A stretch of 47,000 nucleotides of DNA from Sphaerochaetaceae bacterium (GCA_024699225.1 JAILPZ010000011.1:1-47000); one strand, 5' to 3'; shown: positions 16,225 to 25,751, counted from the first letter of the stretch. Translations and numbers: made by a program. Notes: generated by a model not told the origin, from the sequence alone.

Positions 16225-17307
16225 ATGGATGATGGTAGTAAACCTCCACTGATATCACTATTGTTCCTGCTTCTTTTTGCGGGACTTCTTTCACTTGCTG
16301 AGACCGCTTTAGCCTCAGTTTCAAAAAACAGAGTCAAACTTGCCGCTGACAGAGGGGACAGCCGTGCAGAAGTTGCACTTAAGGTCCTTGAGCAGTTTGA
16401 AAATGCTATTACAACAATTCTTGTTCTTCACAACCTCTGCTCCGTTGCTGCTGCAACTATTGTCACTGTCTATGTAACAAATAGATGGGGCCTTTCCTAC
16501 GTAAGTTTTGGAACACTCTTTACAACACTTTGTGCATTCTTTTTCGGCGACATGCTGCCCAAGAGCCTTGGAAAGAAGAAGAACTACTCCATGACCCTGG
16601 CAACATCATCTCTTATCTATTTTCTCATGGTCCTTCTGAGTCCCATTTCAAAGTTTCTGGCCTTTTTCGGAAACACTGCTGCAAAGCATGTTAAGGGAGA
16701 AGATGAAGGTGTTACCGAGGATGAGATTCAGGATATTATTGAAGACATGACAGAAGAAGGAACTCTGGATGAAGAACAGAGTGAACTTATTACCTCTGCC
16801 ATTCAGTTCGGAGATGTTAAAGCTGAAAACATCCTTACCCCTAGGGTAAAGATAGTAGGTATTGATATTAACATGCCTTCTGACCAGATCCTTGACTATT
16901 TAAGAAATCAGACACACAGCCGTATACCGGTATATAAAAACAGTATTGATGATATTGTTGGTGTTCTTCAGGTCAGAAAGTTTATGAAAGCCTATGTCCA
17001 GGATGGAAAAATACCTTCCATAGTCAGTGTTATGGACAAGGTCCATTATGCAAATCCCGACTCAGAAATCTCAGAGCTTCTGCCTCTTATGTCAAAGCAT
17101 AAGATTACCATGGCAGTAATTAAGGATTCTTACGGCGGAACACTGGGTATTGTTACAACTGAAGATATTCTCGAAGAACTTGTCGGAGATATCTATGATG
17201 AGTCAGATGATATTAATGAAGAGAATGCTGAAGCTCAGAAAAAAGAAGAAACTGTCTATCTGAATGATGAGGACGAGGAAGAAAAGGAGGGACAGCAGTT
17301 ATGTTAA
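16225..17307 (+). CDS. CNNM/HlyC-family CBS-domain membrane protein lacking the CorC tail
   Basis: The 360-residue protein has a DUF21 (CNNM) membrane domain (LLFLLLFAGLLSLAETALAS, then VLHNLCSVAAATIVTVYVT and FFFGDMLPKSLGKK), followed by a CBS pair (ILTPRVKIVGIDI; TLGIVTTEDILEELVGDIYD). It ends in an acidic tail and has no C-terminal CorC/HlyC domain, unlike its neighbour. Family members are linked to Mg2+ or other cation transport, and older hemolysin labels are not supported. It overlaps the next gene by seven bases. Adjacent unequal paralogs suggest a heterodimeric pair. Confidence 0.88.
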   Translation: MDDGSKPPLISLLFLLLFAGLLSLAETALASVSKNRVKLAADRGDSRAEVALKVLEQFENAITTILVLHNLCSVAAATIVTVYVTNRWGLSYVSFGTLFTTLCAFFFGDMLPKSLGKKKNYSMTLATSSLIYFLMVLLSPISKFLAFFGNTAAKHVKGEDEGVTEDEIQDIIEDMTEEGTLDEEQSELITSAIQFGDVKAENILTPRVKIVGIDINMPSDQILDYLRNQTHSRIPVYKNSIDDIVGVLQVRKFMKAYVQDGKIPSIVSVMDKVHYANPDSEISELLPLMSKHKITMAVIKDSYGGTLGIVTTEDILEELVGDIYDESDDINEENAEAQKKEETVYLNDEDEEEKEGQQLC

Positions 17308-18581
17308 CATCTGTTATTATCCTTTTTGCAGGTATTGTTCTCTGCCTGATTTTCTCAGGGTTCTTCTCAGGTTCAGAGATGGCCTATTCCTGTGCAAATA
17401 CAGTTAGACTTGAAAATCTGAAGGACAGCGGTGATAAAAAAGCCTCAAGAGCCCTTTACCTGTGTGAGCACTTTGAAGATGCACTTTCTGCAATACTTAT
17501 TGGAAACAACCTTGTTAATATTGCAGCTTCTTCCATGGCTTCTGTTCTTGTAATTCTCCTTCTCGGAAACGGTTATGCCTGGGTTTCTACTGCAGCCATG
17601 ACTGTTCTGGTTATTATTTTCGGTGAAACACTTCCGAAGATTGTAGCCAAGAAAACAGCAACAAATAAGGCTCTTAAGAATTCCTTATTCATAAGATTCC
17701 TTATGTATATCTTCGCCCCTATATCCATCCCTGTAGTTGCCCTTACAAAGCTTCTCACACTCCCCTTCAAGCCAAAAGCTGAAGACATGGATGATGAGAC
17801 CGTTGAAGAGCTTCAGTCAATCATTGAAACAGCAGGAGATGAGGGTACATTTGACGAGGATGATACTCAGCTTATTCAGAATGCAATTGACTTCTCAGAC
17901 GTATCTGCTTCTGAGGTCATGACAGCCCGTGTTGACGTGAGGGCTATTGATATAGATGACAGCTGGGAAACCATACTTGAAGAGATAGAAAACAGCAGAC
18001 ACTCAAGACTGCCCGTTTACAGGGACAGCATAGACAACATAATAGGTATTCTTCACCTGAATAACTTCTACAAGGCATATGTGGAGCACAACGGTCCTTT
18101 TGATATAAGTGAGATTCTTAATGAACCGTGCTTTGTCTACAGAACCATGAAGCTTCCTGTTATTCTTGAGCAGTTTAAGAAGATTAGAATTCACCTTGCC
18201 ATAGTTACTGACGAGTACAGCGGAACCATGGGTGTAATAACCCTTGAGGACGTACTGGAAAAGCTTGTCGGAGAGATATGGGATGAAACAGATACAATAG
18301 AGACAGAAGTAATTCTCAGAAAGGAAAACGAGTTTGAAATTGACGGAGACATGCCAATAGGAGATTTCCTGGACCTTCTTGATATTTCAGAAGACGAGTT
18401 TGACTGTGAAAGTGAAACTGTAGGAGGATGGTCAGTAGAATTACTGGAGCACTTCCCCAAAATCGGTGAATCATTTGTATTTGACAGTCTTGAAGACGTA
18501 AAACTTACTGTAACTGTTCTTGAAATGGATGAAAGAAGAGTTGCAAAAGTTCTTGTTGTCAAAGAAGAAAAAGATAATTAA
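17301..18581 (+). CDS. CNNM/HlyC-family CBS-domain membrane protein with CorC-type C-terminal domain
   Basis: A 426-residue paralog of the preceding gene: a DUF21 membrane domain (CLIFSGFFSGSEMAYSCANT, ILIGNNLVNIAASSMASVLV, IIFGETLPKIVAKK), CBS pair (VMTARVDVRAIDID; TMGVITLEDVLEKLVGEIWD), and a complete CorC_HlyC domain of about 80 residues (IDGDMPIGDFLDLLDISE onward). It probably acts with the first copy in cation efflux or transport in the inner membrane. It is translationally coupled upstream and lies two bases from the esterase start. Confidence 0.9.
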   Translation: MLTSVIILFAGIVLCLIFSGFFSGSEMAYSCANTVRLENLKDSGDKKASRALYLCEHFEDALSAILIGNNLVNIAASSMASVLVILLLGNGYAWVSTAAMTVLVIIFGETLPKIVAKKTATNKALKNSLFIRFLMYIFAPISIPVVALTKLLTLPFKPKAEDMDDETVEELQSIIETAGDEGTFDEDDTQLIQNAIDFSDVSASEVMTARVDVRAIDIDDSWETILEEIENSRHSRLPVYRDSIDNIIGILHLNNFYKAYVEHNGPFDISEILNEPCFVYRTMKLPVILEQFKKIRIHLAIVTDEYSGTMGVITLEDVLEKLVGEIWDETDTIETEVILRKENEFEIDGDMPIGDFLDLLDISEDEFDCESETVGGWSVELLEHFPKIGESFVFDSLEDVKLTVTVLEMDERRVAKVLVVKEEKDN

Positions 18582-18583
18582 CC

Positions 18584-20320
18584 ATGGTTTTCTGGATTTT
18601 ATACACACTCGTAACACTTATTTTTGCTGCAGTACTAGAGCTGAATAAGAACACACTTTTAGGATGGGTTCTTTTAGCTCTTCTCGCTGCTGCCTTTCTG
18701 ATTGTCAGAGGAAGATATATAAACAGAGCCCTTTCCTGGGTCTGCTATATTGCTCTGTTTCTACTGATTCTTTTCATAACCTGGCCGCCGGTTAAAAACG
18801 TTCCTGCAGTCTCAGTTTCTATGATGGAAGAAACACAGGCAGTAAAGACAGAGTACGGTCTGGTAAGCGGTGTATATAATGAAAACAAAACTGTTGAGGT
18901 ATTTACAGGTATTCCATATGCAAAACCTCCTGTGGGAGAACTGAGATGGAAGGCTCCTGAAGATCCTCTATCATGGGAAGGCGTTCTTAAGTGTGACCAC
19001 TTTGCACCCATGTCCATGCAGGTAACACATGCTCCTATCTATGACTCTCTTGTCCGCATTATCGGTTATCACGACTATAAGATATCCCTTTCAGACAGCT
19101 GGATTGCACCGGTTAGTGAAGACAGTCTCTATTTAAATATATGGAAGCCTGCAGGTGAGCATGAGAAGCTGCCTGTAATAGTCTATATTCACGGAGGCTC
19201 ACTTCAGACAGGACAAAGCTGGTATAACGACTACAACGGAGAAAGTTTTGCTGAAAAGGGAATAGTCACAGTTAATATGGGTTACAGACTCGGCGTCTTT
19301 GGTTTCCTTGCTGATGAGAACGCTCTTAGCGGGGACGGGACTACAGGCAACTACGGCCTCCTGGATCAGATAAAGGCCCTGCAGTGGGTAAGAGACAATA
19401 TAAGTGCCTTTGGCGGAGACCCGGATAACGTTACCATCATAGGTGAAAGCGCAGGAGCTGTCTGTGTAGATGCTCTTTGTGTCAGTCCTCTTGCAAAAGG
19501 GCTTTTCAGACGTGCTGTTCTGGAAAGCAGCACACTTTCATCTGTCAGGCCGCCCCACTCCTTCCGTCTTCTGGATGAGGCGCTTGAATCGGGAAAAGAC
19601 CTTCTTGCGAGATACAAGTGCTCTTCTCTCTCTGAATTAAGGAACATCAGTGCAAAAAAGCTTGTCGGTGAAATGAATACCCAGCACCACTGTACTGTAG
19701 ACGGCTATGTTTTACCTGACACTCCGTATAATCTGAGAAAAAGCGGAGTTCATAACGAAGAGGCAATTTTACACGGTTTTAATGACAAGGAAAGCGGTCC
19801 GTTCATTATTTTTGACCATGCAAACATGAAAAACTATGAGAAGAAGATTCGTTCTTACTTCGGATCTGCCTCTGATGAAATTCTTAAGCTCTACAATGCA
19901 ACAACGGATGAAGAGGCTGACAAATACTGGGCAGAAATCTACGGAGCAGTGTTCTTCAACTATCCGCACTACTGCCTCAACCGCCTTGCAGTTGAACAGA
20001 ACATCCCTGTGTATGAGTATCTGTTTACCAAATCAAACGGGATGCTTTCAAGCTGGCACAGCGGTGAACTGATCTATGCTTTTGCAAACATTCCGGAGAA
20101 CTCTTCCCTGTTTGATGAAAGTGATTATAAACTCAGTGCCCTTATGAACTCCTACTGGGCCTCATTTGCCACTGACGGAGATCCAAATGCTGAGAATCTT
20201 TCTGTTTTTGAAGAAAACGGTAGCAGTACCAGTATCCTTGAACTGGGGAATACTGTAATAATGAAAGACGAGCCTTATCTGGAGCTTTATAAGATTCTTG
20301 ATAGTTGGTACGGTTTTTAG
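18584..20320 (+). CDS. Membrane-anchored type B carboxylesterase
   Basis: The 578-residue protein begins with three hydrophobic helices (to about residue 68), then an alpha/beta-hydrolase of the carboxylesterase type B family: FTGIPYAKPPVGELRWK, SEDSLYLNIWKP, VIVYIHGGSLQTG (oxyanion hole), the nucleophile elbow IIGESAGAVC with Ser near 288, and a catalytic His in SSWHSGELIYAF near 490. The catalytic domain would be exposed outside the inner membrane. The triple-helix N-terminus is unusual for this family, whose members mostly carry a signal peptide or none. It is the third gene of the CNNM operon; the natural ester substrate is unknown. Confidence 0.88.
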   Translation: MVFWILYTLVTLIFAAVLELNKNTLLGWVLLALLAAAFLIVRGRYINRALSWVCYIALFLLILFITWPPVKNVPAVSVSMMEETQAVKTEYGLVSGVYNENKTVEVFTGIPYAKPPVGELRWKAPEDPLSWEGVLKCDHFAPMSMQVTHAPIYDSLVRIIGYHDYKISLSDSWIAPVSEDSLYLNIWKPAGEHEKLPVIVYIHGGSLQTGQSWYNDYNGESFAEKGIVTVNMGYRLGVFGFLADENALSGDGTTGNYGLLDQIKALQWVRDNISAFGGDPDNVTIIGESAGAVCVDALCVSPLAKGLFRRAVLESSTLSSVRPPHSFRLLDEALESGKDLLARYKCSSLSELRNISAKKLVGEMNTQHHCTVDGYVLPDTPYNLRKSGVHNEEAILHGFNDKESGPFIIFDHANMKNYEKKIRSYFGSASDEILKLYNATTDEEADKYWAEIYGAVFFNYPHYCLNRLAVEQNIPVYEYLFTKSNGMLSSWHSGELIYAFANIPENSSLFDESDYKLSALMNSYWASFATDGDPNAENLSVFEENGSSTSILELGNTVIMKDEPYLELYKILDSWYGF

Positions 20321-20410
20321 TATTTACGTAATTTTTTGGCCTAAATCTTTACTTTTTCCTCAATTTTTGATTTCATTATTTACCAACACACAACCAACTC
20401 TATATTTTTG

Positions 20411-20464
20411 TTGCAATGTGTTGCACCTAGTTGTAAACTGAGGTCATGAGGCAGAGTAATCTGC
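20411..20464 (+). promoter_or_regulatory. Predicted serC promoter and leader hairpin
   Basis: TTGCAA (20411-20416), a 17-base spacer and TAAACT (20434-20439) form a plausible promoter. A small hairpin, GCAGA-GTAA-TCTGC (20451-20464) with a GNRA loop, sits just ahead of the AAGGATGG ribosome site. Nothing else is evident in 20321-20482. Confidence 0.45.
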
Positions 20465-20482
20465 AAAAAAGGATGGATTAAT

Positions 20483-21568
20483 ATGAAATACGGACGTACT
20501 TATAACTTCTCAGCCGGTCCAGCAATCATGCCGGAACCAGTACTTGAGGAAATTCGTGATGAGATGATGAATTATCGCGGAAGCGGTATGTGTGTCATGG
20601 AAATGAGCCACAGATCCAAGGTCTACCAGCAGATTATTGATGATGCTGAGCAGGATCTCAGAGATCTCATGCAGATTCCAGACAATTACAAGGTTCTTTT
20701 CATTCAGGGCGGAGCAACACTTCAGTTCTCCATGATTCCCATGAACCTTATGAAAAACGGAAAAGCTGTCTATATTGAGACAGGTGCCTGGTCAAGCAAG
20801 GCAATCAAGGAAGCAAAAAAGGTCGGTGAAGTGATTGTCGGAGCCTCATCTAAGGACAAGAACTATACATACATTCCTGACTGCAGCAACCTTGATATCC
20901 CTGAAGACACAGACTACGTATATATCTGTGAAAATGAAACAATTCACGGTCTTACATACAACAAGTTGCCAAACACAAAGGGTCATATTCTGGTTTCAGA
21001 CCAGTCTTCCATGTTCCTCTCAAGACCATGTAACGTTTCTGACTACGGTCTCATCTATGCCGGCGTACAGAAGAACGTAGGTCCTGCAGGAATGGTTGTA
21101 GTAATTATCCGAGAAGACCTTATCAGAGATGATCTTACAGATCTCCCGATTTATCTCCAGTACAAGACACATGCAGACAACGGTTCCATGTACAACACAC
21201 CGAACTGCTGGGCTATCTACTGCTGCGGAAAGGTCTTTAAGTATCTGAAGTCTCTCGGCGGACTTAAGGCTATGGAAAAAATCAACCAGGACAAGGCAAA
21301 GGTCTTCTACGACTTCCTTGATTCCTCAAAGATGTTCAGGGGCACAGTTGAAAAGAAGGACCGTTCTCTTATGAACATTCCGTTTGTAACAGAGAGTGCC
21401 GAACTGGATGCTGAAGTTGTAGCTGCAACAAAGGCTGCAGGATATGACAACCTTAAGGGACACAAGAGTGTCGGCGGTCTCAGAGCTTCAATCTACAACG
21501 CCATGCCAAAAGAAGGCGTTGAAGAGCTCGTAAAATTCCTCAAGGATTTTGAGGCAAAAAAGAAATAA
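20483..21568 (+). CDS. serC: Phosphoserine aminotransferase
   Basis: PLP enzyme converting 3-phosphohydroxypyruvate and glutamate to phosphoserine in serine biosynthesis, also used in pyridoxal phosphate synthesis in some bacteria. The 361-residue length and motifs fit SerC: NFSAGPAIMPEPVLEEI, MEMSHRS, FIQGGATLQFSMIPMNL, and the PLP-lysine region YAGVQKNVGPAGMVVVIIR. It is monocistronic, with a strong terminator right after. No serA or serB lies nearby. Confidence 0.96.
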   Translation: MKYGRTYNFSAGPAIMPEPVLEEIRDEMMNYRGSGMCVMEMSHRSKVYQQIIDDAEQDLRDLMQIPDNYKVLFIQGGATLQFSMIPMNLMKNGKAVYIETGAWSSKAIKEAKKVGEVIVGASSKDKNYTYIPDCSNLDIPEDTDYVYICENETIHGLTYNKLPNTKGHILVSDQSSMFLSRPCNVSDYGLIYAGVQKNVGPAGMVVVIIREDLIRDDLTDLPIYLQYKTHADNGSMYNTPNCWAIYCCGKVFKYLKSLGGLKAMEKINQDKAKVFYDFLDSSKMFRGTVEKKDRSLMNIPFVTESAELDAEVVAATKAAGYDNLKGHKSVGGLRASIYNAMPKEGVEELVKFLKDFEAKKK

Positions 21569-21600
21569 TCAGAAATTGTTGTTCTGAAAACTCCTAACTT

Positions 21601-21640
21601 TCCGGGTCCGCACCTTCCTTCGGACCCGGATTCTTTTTTT
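21601..21640 (+). terminator. Intrinsic terminator of serC
   Basis: A perfect 10-bp stem TCCGGGTCCG / CGGACCCGGA with a 10-base loop is followed by TTCTTTTTTT. The T-run overlaps the stop codon of the convergent exchanger gene. Confidence 0.93.
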
Positions 21641-22607
21641 AACCCAGGAACTGGAAAACACAGTAGGCTGCATAAATACAGAGCAGCACTACTCCCTGCC
21701 ATCTTTTAACCTTCTTTGTAACAAAGGTAGGTACAATAAGAAGAATGGAAACAAGGAACATAAGGGGAATGTCTACAACAAGTGAGGCATTCATTCCCTT
21801 AATAAGTTTCTCGGCAGGAACTGAGAACGGCCTGATTGTAATGGCAGCACCGCTTACAAGAACAAGATTGAAAAGGTTTGCACCTATGATATTTCCCAGA
21901 GACAGAGAACTGTGTTTCTTAATAAGTGAAGTAATGGCTGTAACAAGTTCAGGAAGTGAAGTTCCCAGTGCAATGAAGGTCAATGCTATTACAGACTCAG
22001 GAACGCCGAGACCTGCGGCAATAATCTTACCGTTGTCTACAAGCTCATTTGCTCCGAAAGCAATAAGAACTGCACCACCAACGAGAAGAAGCAGATCCTT
22101 CCACAGCGGTTTCTGATCTTCATTATCTTCTTCACTCATCTCTGCTTCAGAACCACTGCTGATAGCCTTCTTGGTACTGATTATCATGTAGATAACAAAC
22201 AGAGAAAGAAGAATAATACCGGTTACTCTGAAAAAAGCTCCAAAGAAATAGGCACAGAATGAATAAATTACAGTTGCAATTACAAAGAAAAATACCGGCA
22301 GTTTCAAAGTTTTTATATCAACATCTGAAGGAGAAAATGCCATGGTAATGGCACAGATAAGCGACGTATTACAGATTATTGAGCCTATGGCATTTCCGTA
22401 AGCTGTCTGACTCTGACCAGCAAAAGCTGCTATTGATGAAACCATAACCTCAGGAATGGTCGTACCTATTGAAACAACAGTTGCACCAATAAGTATTTCA
22501 GGGATTCTGTAGCGTTTGGCAATTCCTACAGCACCGTCTACAAACCAGTCTCCCCCTTTAATCAAAAGAATAAGACCAATAACAAAAAAAATAACTGCAT
22601 GTAACAT
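21639..22607 (-). CDS. Ca2+/Na+ antiporter of the CaCA family (YrbG-like)
   Basis: A 322-residue protein with about 10 helices and the two signature alpha repeats: GATVVSIGTTIPEVMVSSIA with GNAIGSIICNTSLI in the first half, and FIALGTSLPELVTAITSL with LGNIIGANLFNLVLV in the second, including the acidic residues that bind cations. It would exchange Ca2+ for Na+ (or another cation) across the inner membrane. GGAG lies six bases before the ATG. It is divergent from rex. Confidence 0.93.
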   Translation of the reverse strand: MLHAVIFFVIGLILLIKGGDWFVDGAVGIAKRYRIPEILIGATVVSIGTTIPEVMVSSIAAFAGQSQTAYGNAIGSIICNTSLICAITMAFSPSDVDIKTLKLPVFFFVIATVIYSFCAYFFGAFFRVTGIILLSLFVIYMIISTKKAISSGSEAEMSEEDNEDQKPLWKDLLLLVGGAVLIAFGANELVDNGKIIAAGLGVPESVIALTFIALGTSLPELVTAITSLIKKHSSLSLGNIIGANLFNLVLVSGAAITIRPFSVPAEKLIKGMNASLVVDIPLMFLVSILLIVPTFVTKKVKRWQGVVLLCIYAAYCVFQFLG

Positions 22608-22691
22608 TTAATACTCCGTTGTTTAATATAAAGTAAGACAGGGTTAAAATCAACAAACTGAAATTTCTGTTTTTATCGCACTATCGATATA

Positions 22692-22720
22692 TTGACATGT
22701 TTTTGTCCGTTATTTATTTT
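22692..22720 (+). promoter_or_regulatory. rex promoter; transcript likely leaderless
   Basis: A consensus -35 TTGACA (22692-22697), 17-base spacer and -10 TATTTT (22715-22720) place the transcription start at or next to the ATG at 22728. No Shine-Dalgarno sequence precedes that ATG. No clear Rex operator is visible here. Confidence 0.55.
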
Positions 22721-22727
22721 TATACAC

Positions 22728-23351
22728 ATGTCGAATATATCAAAACAAACGCTTCTGCGTATGCCATATTATCTTGAACGCCTTAAGGAAATGCACAAGG
22801 GAGGAGAAACCATAGTTTCTGCACCAATTCTTGCACAGCACTTCGGATATACAGAAATTCAGGTAAGAAAAGATCTTGCCTCGGTAAGTTCAGTTCAGGG
22901 AAAACCGAAAATCGGATTCAACATCTCAACACTTATTGTGGATATTGAGAATGTTCTGGGTTATAAGCATGTAAACAGAGCAGTGCTTGTTGGTTGCGGT
23001 TCTCTCGGTCACGCCTTTCTCGGATACAAGGTATTTACAGAATACGGCTGTGAGATTGTTGCAGGTTTTGATGCAAATCCCGAGAAGCTAGGAACATTTG
23101 GAGACAAGCCTATCCTCGGCATGGACAGTCTTAACTCTTTCTGCCAGAAAGAAGAAATAAAGATGGGCGTAATAACAGTTCCTGCCATTGCAGCTCAGAG
23201 AGTATGTGATCAGCTTGTAGAAGCCGGAGTAAAGGCAATATGGAACTTTGCTCCAATACATCTGATTGTTCCCGAAGGGATTCTTGTCCAAAATGAGAAT
23301 ATGGCAGCCAGCCTGGCTATGCTGTTTAATCATCTTAACGCTCTTAACTGA
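22728..23351 (+). CDS. rex: Redox-sensing transcriptional repressor Rex
   Basis: A 207-residue repressor that senses the NADH/NAD+ ratio. The N-terminal winged helix (ISKQTLLRMPYYLERLKEM, then SAPILAQHFGYTEIQVRKDL) binds DNA, and the Rossmann domain has AVLVGCGSLGHAFLGYKVF and GFDANPEKLGT. The C-terminal helix (ENMAASLAMLFNHLN) is the domain-swapped helix of the dimer. ATG 22728 fits the family start; a TTG frame start at 22692 coincides with the -35 element and is rejected. Likely targets are fermentation genes elsewhere. Confidence 0.95.
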   Translation: MSNISKQTLLRMPYYLERLKEMHKGGETIVSAPILAQHFGYTEIQVRKDLASVSSVQGKPKIGFNISTLIVDIENVLGYKHVNRAVLVGCGSLGHAFLGYKVFTEYGCEIVAGFDANPEKLGTFGDKPILGMDSLNSFCQKEEIKMGVITVPAIAAQRVCDQLVEAGVKAIWNFAPIHLIVPEGILVQNENMAASLAMLFNHLNALN

Positions 23352-23372
23352 CTTCTTAGCCTCTTTGTATAC

Positions 23373-23402
23373 TTGTTCTTTTTGCCATTTCTTTAGTAAA
23401 AT
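23373..23402 (+). promoter_or_regulatory. Predicted promoter of the DUF4912-GH57 operon
   Basis: TTGTTC (23373-23378), an 18-base spacer and TAAAAT (23397-23402) precede AAGGATGG and the ATG at 23445. Confidence 0.4.
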
Positions 23403-23444
23403 TGCGTAGGTTTATCACACATACAGATTGAAGGATGGTTGGAT

Positions 23445-24125
23445 ATGCTTCTTTTAAATATCGAGACCCTTTCTGACTCAGAACTCAAGTACATGGCCGA
23501 ACAGGAACAGCTTGAAGACTGGGAAGAAATGACAAGAGAGGAATTGATTGAAGGTCTGGAAGAAGTTTTTGGAGATACCTCTGATGAGAATTCTCCTCTT
23601 TTCGGAAATTTCAGATTTGTCAAAGGACTTACGGATGTTGATCCCGGCAGTCTAAGTCTCCCCGGTGTCTCACCTCTTCCAGAGACATATAATGAAACAT
23701 ATATCTATGCAGTTTTAAAAGATGCAAACTGGGCTTATGCCATGTGGAACATATCTCCGCTTAAGATGGAAGAGCTCATGGCAGAAAACCGCAGACTCTG
23801 TCTCAGGGTTTCTGCAGGCATGCAGGAGTATGATATTGATATTGATTATGAGGATACTTGCTGGAATATTGAACTTCCATGGCATGGGTACTCATATACG
23901 ATCAGTCTGCTTTCTTATACTGGTGAAGAAAAAGAGGATTCAGATGTTCTCTGCTCCGTAGGCAATATTGAAAGTCCAAAGTTCTTTTTTAGTGACCATA
24001 TTAAAGAACTTCAAGACAAAAACACATTTAAGCTTGTTTTCAGTTCTCTTTTCACAAAAGAGGGAAAACTGTTAAGGAATGAAATAGTTTCCGGAATCTT
24101 TAAGGAAGTGGAGGCAAGAAAATGA
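23445..24125 (+). CDS. DUF4912 protein with N-terminal Rho_N/SAP-like segment
   Basis: A 226-residue protein of unknown function. Residues 8-40 (LSDSELKYMAEQEQLEDWEE... ELIEGL) resemble the Rho N-terminal/SAP-like helix-turn-helix. The DUF4912 part follows, with YAVLKDANWAYAMWNIS and LRVSAGMQEYDIDIDYED, a beta-rich fold thought to be carbohydrate-binding-like. It overlaps the GH57 gene by four bases, so it is coupled to alpha-glucan enzymes. A scaffold or glucan-binding partner is plausible but not shown. ATG 23445 is preferred over a TTG two codons earlier because of AAGGATGG. Confidence 0.8.
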   Translation: MLLLNIETLSDSELKYMAEQEQLEDWEEMTREELIEGLEEVFGDTSDENSPLFGNFRFVKGLTDVDPGSLSLPGVSPLPETYNETYIYAVLKDANWAYAMWNISPLKMEELMAENRRLCLRVSAGMQEYDIDIDYEDTCWNIELPWHGYSYTISLLSYTGEEKEDSDVLCSVGNIESPKFFFSDHIKELQDKNTFKLVFSSLFTKEGKLLRNEIVSGIFKEVEARK

Positions 24126-25750
24126 AAAGCTATCTTAATCTGATATTTAATTCACATCTTCCTTTTGTCAGACATCCGGAATATGAAAACTTCCTTGAAG
24201 AAGACTGGCTTTACGAGGCCCTTAACGAGTCATATATCCCAATTTTAAGGACTCTTCTCAAACTCCATACTGAAGACGTTCCATTCAAACTTACATTTTC
24301 TGTTTCACCTACTCTTTCTGCCATGATTACAGATCCTCTTCTCAAAGAGCGTTTTGCCGCCTACATGGAAAAACACATTGAGCTTGGAGAGAAAGAAGTA
24401 AACAGACTTCAGGGAAAGGCCGAAGAGAAAATTGCACGCATGTATCTTCAGGCTCTTAATGAGAACTACTCATTCTGGAAAGATGAATGTAATACCAATA
24501 TTATTGAAGCACTTAACAAGCTTAACAATGAAGGCTGTATTGAGTTAATCACAACTACAGCCACTCACAGTTTCCTTCCGCTTTTCAAGAACTTTGAAAT
24601 AGCAACAAGTGCACAGATTGAAACAGCTGTTATTAATCAGATCAGAACATATGACCGTTACAACGGAGGCTTCTGGCTTCCCGAGTGCGGATACTACCCC
24701 GGTCTCGAAGAGACACTTAAGAGACACAATATAAGCTGGACATCTCTTGCAGCCCAGGCCTTTGCCCTTTCCGAGGAAAAGGTACTCAGGGGCAATTATG
24801 CACCGGTTCAGTGCCAGAACGGACTCTACTGTTTTGCAAGGGATTACAATCTCTCCAGCCTTGTCTGGGCTTCAGATGAGGGATATCCGGCAGATCCAGA
24901 TTACAGAGAATTCTACAGAGACATAGGTTATGACCTTCCTCTTGATTACATTTCTCCATACATCCATGAGCCTAATGTAAGAGTCTTTACAGGCTTTAAG
25001 TACTGGGCTGTTACAGGACATACAGCAGACAAGAATATTTACTGTCCGGAGGAGGCATCAAGAAAGGCAAAGCTTCATGCTTCAAACTTCCTCTACCACG
25101 TACAAAGCAGGACAGAAGGTGTTAAGGATATCCTTGATACAGACCCGTGCTATACAGTCAGCTGGGACACAGAGCTCTTCGGACACTGGTGGTTTGAAGG
25201 AATTCAGTGGCTTGAGAATCTTATCAGGGAAGCTGCAACACGCACTGATATTGAACTTACAACTGCCACTGAGTATCTGTCTCGTGCAAATAAGATTCAG
25301 ACTCTTACACCGTCATACTCTTCATGGGGAGACGGAGGTTTTTCACAGGTCTGGAACGACCACAGCACAAATGCATGGCTTATTAAGCATGTTTACAAGT
25401 CAATTGAAAGGATGCAGGAGCTTGCTGTCAGATTCCCGAATCAGGCATCTCTTAAAAAACGCTTCCTTACACAGGCCGCAAGAGAAACACTGCTTCTTAT
25501 GGCAAGCGACTGGCCGTTTATGATTCATAACCACACAACTGAAGAGTACGCACTCAAGCGCATTACCGGTCATATTGAGAACCTTAATCTCGTATATGAC
25601 AACATGAGCAAGAATGCCGTAAACACTGAGTGGCTTGTAAAGGCAGAAAAGAGGAATAACATATTCCCGTTTATTGATTATAATATTTTTAACCCTGAAC
25701 ATTTAAAGGAGCCCAGTCTGGTTTACACAGCTGAATACCAGAAACTGTAA
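24122..25750 (+). CDS. GH57 1,4-alpha-glucan branching enzyme-like protein
   Basis: The 542-residue cytoplasmic GH57 protein carries the branching-enzyme motif set: an N-terminal barrel strand (LIFNSHLPFVRHPE), nucleophile Glu188 in GGFWLPECGYYPG, acid/base Asp349 in YTVSWDTELFGHWWFEG, and a C-terminal helical domain (DUF1957-like) with SSWGDGGFSQVWND. It should form alpha-1,6 branches in glycogen by cutting and rejoining alpha-1,4 chains. Family members of this length include the archaeal and Thermus branching enzymes. It lies between DUF4912 and a second GH57 gene. Weak alternative: an alpha-amylase of the same family. Confidence 0.87.
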   Translation: MKSYLNLIFNSHLPFVRHPEYENFLEEDWLYEALNESYIPILRTLLKLHTEDVPFKLTFSVSPTLSAMITDPLLKERFAAYMEKHIELGEKEVNRLQGKAEEKIARMYLQALNENYSFWKDECNTNIIEALNKLNNEGCIELITTTATHSFLPLFKNFEIATSAQIETAVINQIRTYDRYNGGFWLPECGYYPGLEETLKRHNISWTSLAAQAFALSEEKVLRGNYAPVQCQNGLYCFARDYNLSSLVWASDEGYPADPDYREFYRDIGYDLPLDYISPYIHEPNVRVFTGFKYWAVTGHTADKNIYCPEEASRKAKLHASNFLYHVQSRTEGVKDILDTDPCYTVSWDTELFGHWWFEGIQWLENLIREAATRTDIELTTATEYLSRANKIQTLTPSYSSWGDGGFSQVWNDHSTNAWLIKHVYKSIERMQELAVRFPNQASLKKRFLTQAARETLLLMASDWPFMIHNHTTEEYALKRITGHIENLNLVYDNMSKNAVNTEWLVKAEKRNNIFPFIDYNIFNPEHLKEPSLVYTAEYQKL

Positions 25751-25751
25751 T

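Noticed and set aside
22692-22727. TTG start for rex giving 12 extra residues
   Set aside because: The TTG is the first base triplet of the -35 hexamer and the extension is not Rex-like.
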